Assembly (NCBI RefSeq): GCF_018687715.1
Contig: NC_056753.1
Location: 16,133,501 to 16,197,500 of the forward strand
From: Carya illinoinensis
Taxonomy: Eukaryota > Streptophyta > Magnoliopsida > Fagales > Juglandaceae
Direction of reading: 5' to 3'
DNA: 64,000 bases
The first letter of the stretch is position 1. The number at the start of each line of letters is the position of its first letter. Shown piece by piece: positions 10,892-22,170 of this stretch. Position numbers and translations under genes: made by a program. Below the pieces are notes generated by a model. It was given only the letters and a program-made list of their open reading frames with translations, ran no database searches and was not told the DNA's origin.

Positions 10892-12422
10892 TGTTAGGAG
10901 TATACTGAAGTGTATGTGGAAGGAATTAAAGGCAGCAAAGGGTTTGGACCTTGTATTGAGGAAGGAAGACTTGGTCATTTGGAGAAATTAATAAAACGGT
11001 GAGTGTTTGTATCATAGTCATATGGTGTGTTTTGATTTTACCATTTGTATATAAATAGTTGGAAGAATAGAATGTGATCTATCTGGATCATCTTGTAAGG
11101 AATTCTATTCTTGGATGTGTACAGTTTTCCTCGAAATAAACTCTGTGTTAGATCTGTGTAGTTCATTCTTGTGTTCTTAAATTCTTGTTCCAGTTCTTTC
11201 ATTTTCTTGCTTGTGTAGAATACCCATAACAATTGACATAAGAGAGGTTGATCCTCTCATAGAAGACTACACCAAATCCACGTTACACCAAGAAAATTTT
11301 CAAAAGCAACAAGAGAAAATGCAGAGGCAACTCGATATTCATCAAGAAGATACACAAGAAATTAATGACCGCTTGGATCAAATTTCTGAAATGTTGATGA
11401 CATGGATCAAAAATCAAAATCAAAATTTGTATTTGAAATTATAGCAGCAATTGTTTGACTCAATGGCATGTCAAAGATCATGGAGGCTTAGAGAAGAGAA
11501 TTTTATAAGGGAGGAAGATAAGAAAATAGTTGAACCTGCTCCTGGTGATAATTTTGAAGGTCTTGAAGTTAAACCTTCTCTTGGTGATGATTTTGAAGGG
11601 AATAATGTATTTGAAGAAAATATTACTAATGCTCCAAAGTCATTTGAAGAAAATAGTTTAACTAAAAATAAAGTTGAGAATATGGAAAGCAAGCAGGAAT
11701 ATGAGAAATCAGAAAATTAGAACATGTTCCAAGTCTTGGAAATGGTAATAACTCAAGTATTGTACTTTAGAACACTTGAAATTCATGTTCATGAATTCCG
11801 AAATTCTTGGTGTTCACAAGATTCCCCAGAGATAATCTCTTAAACCTGTGTTGGCTTTTGACTTGTATTTGGACATTTCTACACTTGATGTCTGTGCAAA
11901 ATGCAAGTATTGGAAGCTTGGCTGCAAAGTATTTGATATAATGACTGAATGGATTGTTAGGTACTTCACCCTCCAGTTGCTCGATGTATTGCCACCTTAT
12001 TGGCCCTTTGATAGAGGAAGAGAAAGAAATTCTGTAAGAAATCATTAGCCTGTGTGGTCAAGGCTTTTGAAGCAGGGGGAGAATGTTAAGAACATACCGA
12101 ATTGTATGTGAAAGGAATTGAAGACGGCAAAGGGTTTGGACCTTGTGATTGAGGAAGGAAGACTTAGTCATTTGGGGAAGTTAATAAAATGGGGAGTTTC
12201 TGTATCATAGTCATACGGTGCGTTTTGATCTTACCATTTATATATAAATAGTCGGAAGAATAGAATGGGATCCATCTGAATCATCTTTTAAGGTATTGTA
12301 TTCTTGGAAGTGTGGAGTTTTCCTCAAAATAAACTGTGTTAGCTCCGTATGGTTCACTCTTGTGTTCTTGAATTATTTTTCCAATTCTTGCATATTCTTT
12401 CTTGCGCAGAATACCCATAACA
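10892..12422 (+). mobile_element. TRIM unit D, longest copy
   Basis: LTRs are at 10892-11231 and 12084-12422. The interior of about 852 bases starts with a worn primer site (TTGACATAAGAG at 11233) and ends with a purine tract AAGCAGGGGGAGAA before the 3' LTR. It is the only unit with a protein-like reading frame. No 5-base duplication brackets this unit alone. Confidence 0.8.
11232..11720 (+). pseudogene. Coiled-coil ORF inside TRIM unit D, one in-frame stop
   Basis: A single reading frame continues from the LTR edge to 11720, broken by one TAG at about 11442-11444. The first half is charged and glutamine-rich with heptad character (…QEKMQRQLDIHQED…, then …INDRLDQISEMLM…), so probably coiled coil. 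The second half is acidic with a repeated 'GDNFEG/GDDFEG' motif. I recognise no gag, protease or polymerase motif. It could be a vestige of gag or a captured host fragment. Confidence 0.5.
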
Positions 12423-12462
12423 CAAACATGATTGTCCCAATTTTTTTATTCTAGCAAGATAT

Positions 12463-12711
12463 TTAAAGGTGAGATTTTTGGTGAGTGCAGGATGAGACAA
12501 AGTGCTCCTTTCTTCCAATGTCCCCTAGAGCAATGGTAGCCCATGAGGAAGCAAGTGGTTTCAACTCAATGAGGGTATTGAAACAACACAGAATCACCGA
12601 AACGAGCCAAATAGAAAAAGCTAAAGAGACTCGAGATCGACGATAATCGTTAGCTTGCTCAGGAGACTCCAAAACAATAGAGTCATCGACGGGAAAGAAG
12701 TGATGATCCAA
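12463..12711 (-). other. Open frame with a hydrophobic stretch, cut by the hAT insertion
   Basis: Minus-strand reading frame of about 80 codons with a hydrophobic segment (…SIWLVSVILCCFN…). It begins right at the hAT insertion point, and the frame could continue on the other side of the element at 14509. I do not recognise the product, and it may be chance. Confidence 0.2.
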
Positions 12712-12712
12712 T
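12705..12712. repeat. Target-site duplication, left copy
   Basis: GATCCAAT, identical to 14501-14508. An 8-base duplication is the hallmark of hAT transposons. Confidence 0.9.
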
Positions 12713-14500
12713 TAGGGGTGAGCATCGACCGGTCCGGACCGGCAAAACCAACCGGACCGATATTGTTTGGACCGGTCCCAATTCCAATTTTTAAGGGCCC
12801 GAAAGGATTTGGTCCGGTCCCGGTCCGGGGGTTTTTCATCCCGGACCGGACCGAATAGAAAAAAAAAATATTATTTATATATATTATTTATATAATAATT
12901 GTATATAATTAATTATATAATTATATATGGTATAAAAAAATATTAATAGTCTAGTGTAGACTATAGTTATACTAATATAGTTATACTAAATCACTATAAC
13001 TAATACTTCAACAATAGCTATAGTGACCTATGTTAATAGTCTACTATTAATACTAATATACTATTATATAATTTATATAGTTATACTAATCACTATAATT
13101 AATACTATGTATAGCTATATAGTATATTTATCACTTTAATTAATATAATTTAAATATCACTATACTTATATTTAATGAATATATAAAAATCATTATGGTT
13201 AATACTTATATAGTTATACTAAAGCACTAATTTACCATAACTAATATTACTAATATATAGCTATATTAATGGTCTAATACTATTATAATTTATATAGTTA
13301 TACTAATCATAATAAGTTAATAACTAAATCACTAGAAATATAACAACTATATATATTTAGTATGAATGTATTATTATATTATTTAATATATAACTATAAT
13401 ATATAGTACTAGTATACATTAATATATTATAAGAGTTATAGTATAAATATAATATATAAATTATAATATACTAAATAACCATAACAGTAACTAATACTAA
13501 TATATAGTTATACTAATAGTCTACTATTATATAATTATACTAATCACTATAATTAAAACTAATATATAGCTATACAATATACTTATATAGTTGTACTAAT
13601 ACTATTAGTCTATTATATACTCTAAAACTCAATTCTAATATAGGCTATATAGTTATAACTAATACTAATATTTATATTAATACTAATGATGTAGAATATA
13701 GTTATACTAACTAATTGATTCAACATAACTAAGATTACTAATATAATATAGCCAAATTGAATTATTAATAGTCTAATACTAATACAATTATATAGTTATA
13801 CTAATCATAAATTCATAATAACTAAATCATTATAAGTCTATAACTATATATATTTAGTATCAATGTATTACTATATTCTTTAATGTATAACTATTAACTA
13901 TAATATATAGTACTAGTATAACCGATCAAAAATATATATATAATACTAGAATATATATTAATGTATTAACATATTATAAAAGTTATAGAATAAATTATAA
14001 TATATCATATATTTGTAAATTTATAATAGTATTAGTATAGTTAGCTTAATATATAATATGTTAGTATTAAATCACTATAACTACATAGAGTATTAGTAAT
14101 AAGAGTATTATTATTATTTAATATAGTATTACATATAGTATTACTATCATTACATATAGTTATTAGTTATAGTATTAGTACTAGTATAGTTATTAATACC
14201 AGTATAGTTATTATTACATATATTTATTAGTTATAATATTATTACTAATAGACTAATAGTATTAGCATATTACTAATATATATATAATAGTATACTATAT
14301 GTATATATATTAAATATATTACAATATAATTACATAAGTATTAAAAAAATGTCATTAGATAAAAAAAAAAAAAATATCAACCTTGGACCTAATGGACCGA
14401 CCAGACCGGTCCTGATGGAGTTTGGTCTGGGAAGACCCTGGACCAAATAGGTCCGGTCCGATCCACAAGACCTCCCCGGACCGGACCGAACTCACCCCTA
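12713..14500. mobile_element. Non-autonomous hAT-superfamily transposon
   Basis: The 1,788-bp element starts TAGGGGTGAG and ends CTCACCCCTA, a perfect 10-base terminal inverted repeat of the common plant hAT form. Perfect 8-base duplications (GATCCAAT) flank it. Each end has about 100 bases of GGTCCGGTCC/CCGGACCGG subterminal repeats. Between them lie about 1.5 kb of extremely AT-rich DNA built from variants of 'actaatactaatatatagttata'. There is no transposase reading frame, so it must be moved in trans. Confidence 0.92.
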
Positions 14501-14508
14501 GATCCAAT
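14501..14508. repeat. Target-site duplication, right copy
   Basis: GATCCAAT, the partner of 12705-12712. Confidence 0.9.
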
Positions 14509-15343
14509 GCATATGTTCTTATTATTTGATCATAAACATAACCCTTTTTTTTTGTATGGCATTGGAATTTTCTGGAGGGTTGTGAATTTACCAAGAAGAA
14601 GACTTGACTTGGGTTGTGAAGACGAAGTTTGGGGATCTTTTGGAGGGTTGTGAGGCATTGGGATTCTTAATGTCTTCCACATTTAGTAGGTTAGGATAAA
14701 TATAAAAAGAAAAAAAAAAAATTTACCCGTAAGCTCAAGTGTGCTGTGTAGAAAAAATGGGAGGTAGCTGTGTAGAACTGCTCAATAAGGAATAGGAAAC
14801 AAAGAGGGAATAAATACAAGAGTGAGAATACAGGAATTGAGAACGGGGAAGGAGGTGAGTCTATTCTGGTTTGGAGGGATCAGAGGCTCCTTTTCATTGA
14901 TTTACTCACTTCAAATTCTTCGATGGACATATCAGCGATCTATTTCCACCGGTTGGTATTATTATTACAGCAGCAACAATGTCGGGTTGCAAACTATATT
15001 TCAGATCCACTTTGTTCTGCTAAATCAGAAATTGAAAACTAAGAAAAATACATGTATATGGCCCAACCAACCAGAGTACAAAACAGGAGGAGACAATAAA
15101 TACAAGGAGTACCAGCAACCAGCATATACATCACACACAATCCATAGGCAAATACTCCAGACTTCAGAACCCAATGCAGTACCAGCAACAGAATTTAGCA
15201 ATGGCATCGAAGGGCCAATTCATTCCTACACATTTCATCTCATATACGAAAATTTCTTTGAATATATATAGAAATTGATGAAGTCCGCAGACAAATAAAA
15301 CCAAACTGTGCACAGGGATAATTCCAACACAAGGAAACCAAGT
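14509..15343 (-). other. 3' flank and probable 3' UTR of the kinase gene
   Basis: No independent gene recognised. The part next to the stop codon at 15344 is probably the transcribed 3' untranslated region of the PTI1-like gene. A long plus-strand open frame at 14822-15271 has no familiar motif and is treated as chance. Confidence 0.4.
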
Positions 15344-18300
15344 TCAAGTATCACGAGCTGGGGCAGGAGACTTCAGAAGTGGCTGCAGAGCCTTAACGAC
15401 AATGCTCATATTCGGCCGGAACTCAGCTTCATACTGCACACACAATGCCGCCACAGCTGCCAGCTGCATTGCAAAAGCACAATCATATTGTAAGCTACTA
15501 TTAAATGAAAACAAAGAGAGTTCATATGTTTGAGAGAGAGAGGGAGTGAGCAACCGACCTTGGCAATTCCTTTAGGAGGATATTCTCCCTTCAGTTTTGG
15601 ATCTACACACTGTTTAACTTTGTCTTCACTCAACCTTGGAGTAGCCTATAGAAGTGAGTTTCATTGTAATACCATTCCGTATTAGAAAACAGTGGTGGGA
15701 GAAAATGACATACAAGAAAAAAGAATAAAAATGATATCACCAAAAGAAACTAAGCAGAGAAACTCACCCAAGTCACAAGACTCTGTTGTCCCCGTGGCAT
15801 GGTATGATCAACAGGTTTCCTCCCAGTCAGAAGCTCTAGAAGAACAACCCCAAAGCTGTAGACATCACTCTTCTGGGTTAACTGTCCTGTCATTGCATAC
15901 CTGCAAGTTTTGTTTCACAGGATAAATCATTCCACATCCTTCATAGTCGATGGAAGCTTCAAGTTCACTTCAGAACCAATTAGACTACCATGTGTTGCTA
16001 TTAAAGGAAAAATATGAAGGCCAAAAGATTACTTAAGCTATTGCAAACCATCAAGTGGTTAGGCTCTTTTGAAATGAAGACTAATTAAGTTTGAGCAGGC
16101 ACAATAGGGAAACTACCAATACAAGCTCCACGGAAAGATTTTCAAGGAAATCTCGAAATGGGTATTATTTTTTTATTTTTTTTCCAAAAACTTTTTGATA
16201 AGAAAAAAGTTACTGGAAAAAGAAAAATTGAAACCCATTCGAGAATTTTTGTTTTTTTTTTTTTTTTTTCCCAAAAACTTGGATTAATCCTTTTTTGTTT
16301 TTAACAAGTAGATACTTATATTAACCCTCTATCCTTTCAGCAGCTATTTATTTCTTAAGTTTCTATTTCCTCTCAGGAAACCAATCTAAATAGGAAAAAA
16401 CTATGGAAAGGCAGACACTACAGCAAAAGGGCAACAAAGACAACATAAGATTGCATTGATGAAATATACGTTCCTCATCTTAATCTCATTTTCTGTAACA
16501 ATCTTGATTGATTATCATTGGCTACATTTGATGACTATTTATTTCATAGAAATAAAAAAATTTTCTTACTTTTTGTTTATTTATTTAGTTTTACTTGTGA
16601 GTGGCCCACAAGGGAAAAGAGGAAGAAAGGTAAGAGGGTGAAACAGTGATCTCTGCCTCATGAGGATGGTCCCCAGCCCACAAAGTTTCATCCCTCTTAA
16701 GGTAATTGCTACTATTAGAATGTTCTTCTGGGCTTATCAGTCGCCCCCTTTCAGCATGCTTTGGGTATCAACTGTCCTAGTGTAATTTGGCTCAAGAATT
16801 ACTAATGTTATTCCTGTCTTAAGAGAATTTTTTCCAACCTAATAATCCAAAGTTAAATAGAGCCATTAAAATGAAAGAAAAAAAGTAGTATAAATAATTT
16901 ATTTGGGGATGGATGCAATGGCCTTAACATAGAAAATTGAAGAAAGAAATGAGGCAAGAAGATTGTGATATCCCATATAATAAGAATAAGGGTAAGTGGT
17001 GTATAGGATCCCACATTGCTCCAATTGTATCCTTGACTAATCTTTTGGAGTATAGGCCATGTGATTTGAACCTTCCATTCGGGTGTCACAAATGGTATTA
17101 GAGTCTATCCCAACCAGAAATGTGAGATTTGAGCCATGCTACATACAACGGACAGACCCAACGAGGACATCGCGAATTTAAAGGGAGTAGATTGTGATAC
17201 CCCATATGATAAGGATAATGGTAAGTGGTGTATGGGATCCCACATTGCTTGGGAAAGAGAAGTTCTTGCTCTTTATGACGTTCCAATAGGGATACAATTG
17301 TATCATTTACTAGTCCTTTTGGAATATATGCCATGTGGTTTAGGCCTTCCATTAGCAAAGATAATTGATCGATTTCACATTGTCAATGTCAACAAATTGA
17401 AAACTGATCCCTCAAGATTATTATATGGGGCTTGCAGCCATATGGAGTGTGAATAAACAATGTGAGCATAGCACAAAAGTATCTAAACAAGCATTTCACG
17501 CAGAAAGATAATAACAGAATAAACAAAAGAAAAGGGTTTTCATAAACATTACTCAGGAGCATGGTAGCCAAAGGTTCCCAAAACTCTTGTAGAATGGAGA
17601 CGAGCAGCCATGTCTGGAGCCTGATTTGAGAGGTTAAAATCTGCGATCTTGGCTTTGAAGTCTTCAAATAGAAGCACATTGCTAGATCTTATATCTCTAT
17701 GTATTATGGAGGGTTGAAGCTTCTCATGTAAATATTCCAATCCCCTAGCTGCATCAACTGCAATTCTAACACGCTGCATCCAGTCAAGTGTTGGACCTGG
17801 TTGTGCCCCTTGAACTCCCTTCCTACCTGTGATTTTTGATACAGAACACATCAATGTTCCATTTTCCACAATATCATTTCTGGGGAGTCTATATTGTAGG
17901 TTTGAAATAAGTTAAAGAGTGGCTTTCCTTACCATGCAATATGTCATGTAAAGATCCCATGGTTGCAAACTCATATGCAAGCACACGGAGGTTTCCCTCT
18001 ACATAGTAACCAAGTAGCTCAACAAGATTTTCATGCTTCATTCTCGAGACCCTAGAAACCTAATATAAAGGATACCAAGGCAGTCAGATATGTCAACAAA
18101 CTAAAGCAAAGTCGTATATCAAATTAAATTTCAATATGAACGTTGATACGATACTGAATCTATATTTAATTGAAAGTTCAGGTCACACCTGTGATAGGAA
18201 CTCAATATTTGACTCAGGTTCAGATGAAACATCAAGCTTTTTCACCGCAACAGCTTTCCCATTACTTAAGTTCGCATAATAAACTCTTCCATAGGATCCT

Positions 18301-19601
18301 TCACCAATCAAAGCCTTCGATCCAAAATTATCAGTATTTTCTTTCAGTTCATCCAGAGACAAAGCAGGCACTTCAATAGGTGGTGGTGGCTTTTGTACTT
18401 CAGATTTAACAGGAGGTGACACCTTAGCACCTCTTTGGGGCCCTAAAGTGCGAAAGAGAAAAAAGGAAAGAAATAGAAGCAATGCTTAAGAATTCAATAA
18501 TGCAAAATCAATTGCTGGATTTCCAAAATAGAGAGCAGGCATACAAAAGACCAGAAATCATCATAGATTACTAGATGCAATTATATCCAGTAATCCCTAT
18601 AAATTCATAATAATGCAAATCTACATTAAAGATAGAAGAATAAAAATATGTCAGAAGTCAGACGAAAAAAAAGACATTAAATAGGACGTAAACACCCTCT
18701 CTGATAAATTGGTTGAACAATTGTTAGTAGTTTTGATTAGCCATATACAGATAAGAGATATTTTATCCTGACCAGGAAGAGGTTAGTACCAGCTCAGGAA
18801 TAACTCCTTGCTAAGAGTTATGGCAACAGTTCCAACTAAATTAGAAAAGTGATAAGGTAAAAGTAGCATGGCAAGTATGTCAATCAAATAACGATAAGCT
18901 TCTTCATGAAGCTCATGATTACAACAGTGACAAGAAATTGTGCAAAAGTCAATATTGAGTACACAAGTATGAACTGCATTCCAACCAGGATTAAAAAAAT
19001 TCTACAAATATTATAAAAATAGATCTAGCCTGTTCTTAATCATGAATAAAGAAAGAGATTAACTTTAAATGGTTTGAACCCCAATCCTAAGTGCTTATAT
19101 ACAATTCAATGACCCACCAAGCATGAAGTTCACGAACACAAGGTTATTGAACATTATTTATTCTTCTTCTACGTAAGACCAAATTACTATATAATTCCTC
19201 AATGAGAGATCAACATTCCGGGTTTCCAATGCTTACTTTAAGCTATAATAGAAAACCTAACTACAAATGTTACAGCACTTTTAACCTTCTATTACCATTT
19301 TCTTTTATGTACTACTAACCTTCTACTACTAGAACCAAATCAGCAGTAATATTTGTTTTCATTTTCCATGGTGCAAATTTGCAGAAGCATAGAGTTAGAA
19401 TCGAGTTAACATACCACCATCTGTATGATTCCCTGGGCTTTTCAGGCGCTCATTTTCATTTGAGGGGTACGACGACTCTTCTACTTGAGAAGTACAACAA
19501 AGCCACCGACGCATCCTGGATTTCTTACTCATATAGTGTTGTTCAGAACTAGTATCCTCCAGATGAACAAAGTAACCAGGAGGAGGAGCATGTGCCTGCA
19601 T
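15344..19601 (-). CDS. PTI1: PTI1-like receptor-like cytoplasmic kinase, 7 coding exons
   Basis: Predicted Ser/Thr(Tyr) protein kinase of the RLCK-VIII/PTI1 group, which relays signals from receptor kinases, AGC kinases such as OXI1, and immune cues. Coding exons, minus strand: 19601-19415, 18442-18189, 18059-17933, 17826-17553, 15900-15768, 15645-15559, 15463-15344. All introns are GT-AG, the phases agree, and the product is 393 residues. Seen motifs: WLCC (33-36, likely S-acylation), glycine loop GEGSYG (109-114), catalytic Lys130, HRD (232-234), DFN at 252-254 where most kinases have [12 protein letters not shown] (273-281), RPNMS near the C-terminus. The DFN is, as I recall, normal for PTI1 proteins. 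An in-frame Met30 gives the commoner 364-residue form. The upstream acceptor at 19655 makes an upstream Met at 19664 unlikely. All motifs are intact, so the gene looks functional. Confidence 0.93.
16964..17356 (+). mobile_element. TRIM retrotransposon in intron 4 of the kinase gene
   Basis: An LTR at 16964-17090 (TGTGATATCC…GGTGTCACA) is followed two bases later by TGGTATTAGAG (17093-17103), an initiator Met-tRNA primer site. Then come about 100 internal bases, a purine tract (TTTAAAGGGAG), and a second LTR from 17193 (TGTGATACCC…). The second LTR keeps about 45 bases that the first lacks, and its end near 17356 is worn. No coding capacity. It lies antisense to the host gene, within a 1,652-base intron. 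Confidence 0.75.
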
Positions 19602-19654
19602 TGTTACACCGTCAAGGTCAGTCGTAAAGATAGGTGAGGCCTTGGATAGAGTAT

Positions 19655-21000
19655 CTGCTATCAACCAACAGATAATTTAAACCACAAAAGGAAAAACAAT
19701 GAGGAAAATGACCCAGCAAACATGGTTATCTTCCGAGAATGCAAAAAGCATTCAAACGATAAAATAACCAGCTGCCTTAAAGCCTCCACAGCCTACGGGC
19801 TACCGTCTTACCTAACATCCAAAATCATTTCGAAAATCCACCTTTATTGCATAAACATTCACTTTGAAACATCTTCCAGTGCTAAAAGAATAATTAACTT
19901 AACTAATATATAAGTAAATCCAAAATTCAGCCCGCTAAAAATATTATGATAAAAAAAATAAAAAATAAAAAAAATCCAGTTAATGGTGTAAAAAAAGTCA
20001 CCAGAGCATTAGAGCAAAGAATGTTTGGGTGTATCACATACTACTTTTAAAAGTAATATGATAGAGTAATGAAATAAATTTCTTTATCAAGAATCCAAAA
20101 GATGATTAGGATCTTTTTTCAATTTCTTGTTTTAGGTAAAACCTGGGAGTTATCTAAATTGCCAAAAAAAGAGGACCAACTACAGACTAAAAAAAATGCA
20201 ACGCACAAGACAACAAAAGGAGAAGAATTCACAGCCCGAATACCGTATCCATGAAAAATCGTACAAAGTAAAATAGCATTTTAAAATTCTATATATTCTA
20301 GAGAAAAACCCAAGAAATGACAAGAACCCATTAATCCTTACCACTAAACCACGCCGACGAAAATCTACGCCCTCCATAAAGAAAAACCACAGACAAGTTT
20401 CAAATTTTTACGAGTGAACCAAAAAGAAAAACACAACCCAGAAACAAAACGGATCTACACTTTATAAATTGTAAAGAAAAAAGAACCAAAGAATACAAGA
20501 AAAGGAAAACGTTACAATCGAAAAGAAATGCCACATGAAAGGGAGAAAAGGAAGTTGATTGAATTGTGGGGTTGTGGAAGAAAGAGTCATATAAGGCAGA
20601 GGAAGAGACAGATTGGAAAAGGCCAAGATTAGGCAAGACTTAGCCTATAGATCGGAACCGAAATTACACCATTAGGTGCAACGGAAAAGAAACTGGATCG
20701 GAGGGAGAGTTAAAAAAAGAACGAGAAAACAAAAAATAGAAATACCTTTCAAATTATGTCACCCCCTAACTTCGTTTTTCTTGCTATCGCTCTTAAATCT
20801 CCAGCTAGGAGATGCCTTCAGTACTTGTAAATACAGGGAGGTTTTGGTATTGCTTTGCTTTTGGGGCGGGGGGTCGAGACTAGAGGGACGGAACGGAAGG
20901 GAGAGGACAGAGAGGCAACGCGGGGATAGGTGAGAGAGAGAGAGAAATCACAGCTTTGGTTTTGTTTATATATATATTTTCTATATATATATATATATGA
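19655..21000 (-). promoter_or_regulatory. 5' leader and core promoter region of the kinase gene
   Basis: On the minus strand a CT-rich stretch (complement of the GA-rich run at about 20880-20945) is preceded by TATATATA-type sequence at about 20960-21000. That is the arrangement of a TATA box plus a pyrimidine-rich 5' UTR. A splice acceptor at 19656-19655 just before the first coding exon implies a 5' UTR intron between about 20.6 kb and 19.66 kb. The donor was not fixed. The other open frames in this stretch are short and unsupported. Confidence 0.45.
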
Positions 21001-21070
21001 GTAATTTTATACACCTCCTATCTATATATATACATAGGAAGTATTTTTTAACACTACAATGCGGAATCAC

Positions 21071-21325
21071 ATGGCTCTGTGTCTACCGTCTCTGTCTACC
21101 TGCCTCTCTCCTTTCTTTCCCTAAAAATTAGATTCATATATATATATATATATGGCCCTGTGTCTGACGTCTCTGTCTACCTCCCTCTCTCTCCTTTCTT
21201 TCCCTAAAAATTAGATTCATATATATTTTTATATATATATATATATGGCCCTGTGTCTGACGTCTCTGTCTACCTCCCTCTCTCTCCTTTCTTTCCCTAA
21301 AAATTAGATTCATATATATATATAT
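21071..21325. repeat. Three-unit minisatellite upstream of the kinase gene
   Basis: Units start at 21071, 21152 and 21245. Each runs from ATGGCCCTGTGTCTGACG through a CT-rich block and 'ccctaaaaattagattc' to a TA-rich run of varying length. The units are nearly identical, so the amplification is recent. The array lies about 120 bases upstream of the presumed promoter. Confidence 0.85.
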
Positions 21326-21617
21326 GACGATGGTAGGTGCTGTCTACTAACGTGTATACTATCCTTCAAAAAAAAAAAAAACGTGTATACTAATATAATT
21401 AATTTTTTTATTTTTTTATTTAAAGATTTTTTAAACATTTTTAGTCATAAACAAAAAAAAAAATTATTAATACACAATAATAGAAACGTTTTTTTAGACA
21501 AGACCCTGTCAGTCACAAAGAAATTTGTGGACTGAAGAGCAAGAAATTATTAGTATTTAACTTGTATTTTGCAAGTTAAAAGTTGTAATTGTCCGTTTTC
21601 ATGAATGAATGAAATTT
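21326..21617. other. AT-rich intergenic DNA
   Basis: No coding region or repeat recognised beyond poly(A) and poly(T) runs. Confidence 0.4.
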
Positions 21618-21639
21618 CACTTTAAAAAAAAAAAATAGA

Positions 21640-22170
21640 CACGTTTTTTTGGGACGAAAAATTTCGTCCCAAATTGTGGGAATTTCGTTCTAGAAAATAT
21701 TTTGAAACGAAAATAATTATCCCAAGGTCATCCTTACATCACTGTCCTAGAAGATATTTTGGGACGAAAATCACCATTTCGTCTAAAAATATATCTTTAG
21801 GGACAATTTTAAAATTGACCATTTGATACCATTCGAACGGTTTATTTTTTTGTCACGGTTTAATTTCATTCCAAAATGACGTTCGAATGGTTACTATTGT
21901 ACATTCGAACGAAATTAAATTGATTGAACGATTATGAAAACACGTTCAAACGATCACACATTTTGATAACGTTCGAACGATATAACATAGATTTTCGTTC
22001 GAATGTTAAAGGAACAGATCAAACGGTAAAAGGGATCGAACGGTGTTGAAGTTATGTTCAACAGTACGATAATAAATTGCGTTCGAACATTCTTTTATCA
22101 TCTGATATCGTTCGAACGGCTCAATCAATAATGTTCGAACGTTACATGGTCATTCGAACGAATACTATTT
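21640..22170. repeat. Left subterminal repeat block, TTCGAACG motifs
   Basis: About ten variants of (A/G)TTCGAACG, mostly in the palindromic form CGTTCGAACG, lie between 21830 and 22160, after a GGGACGAAA…TTTCGTCCC inverted pair at 21650-21670. These resemble CACTA subterminal repeats. Confidence 0.75.

Larger units (their letters stand above)
8584..12422. mobile_element. Multimeric TRIM-like LTR retrotransposon cluster
   Basis: Seven copies of one roughly 340-bp LTR are arranged as four units. Units A, B and C are in minus orientation and unit D is in plus orientation. The LTR begins TGTTAGG and ends CCATAACA on its own sense strand. The bases just outside the whole cluster are CAAAC on the left (8579-8583) and CAAAC on the right (12423-12427). 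The one duplication suggests the cluster went in as a unit or grew inside one insertion. Joints A/B and B/C each have exactly two bases (TT on the plus strand) between LTRs. No gag-pol is present, so mobility would depend on a helper element. Confidence 0.85.

Noticed and set aside
12655..12858. Pro/Gly-rich open frames at the hAT left end
   Set aside because: They are translations of the GGTCCGG subterminal repeats.
14822..15271. Plus-strand open frame of 149 codons beside the kinase gene
   Set aside because: It is antisense to the likely 3' UTR, has no recognisable motif and shows ordinary AT-rich composition.
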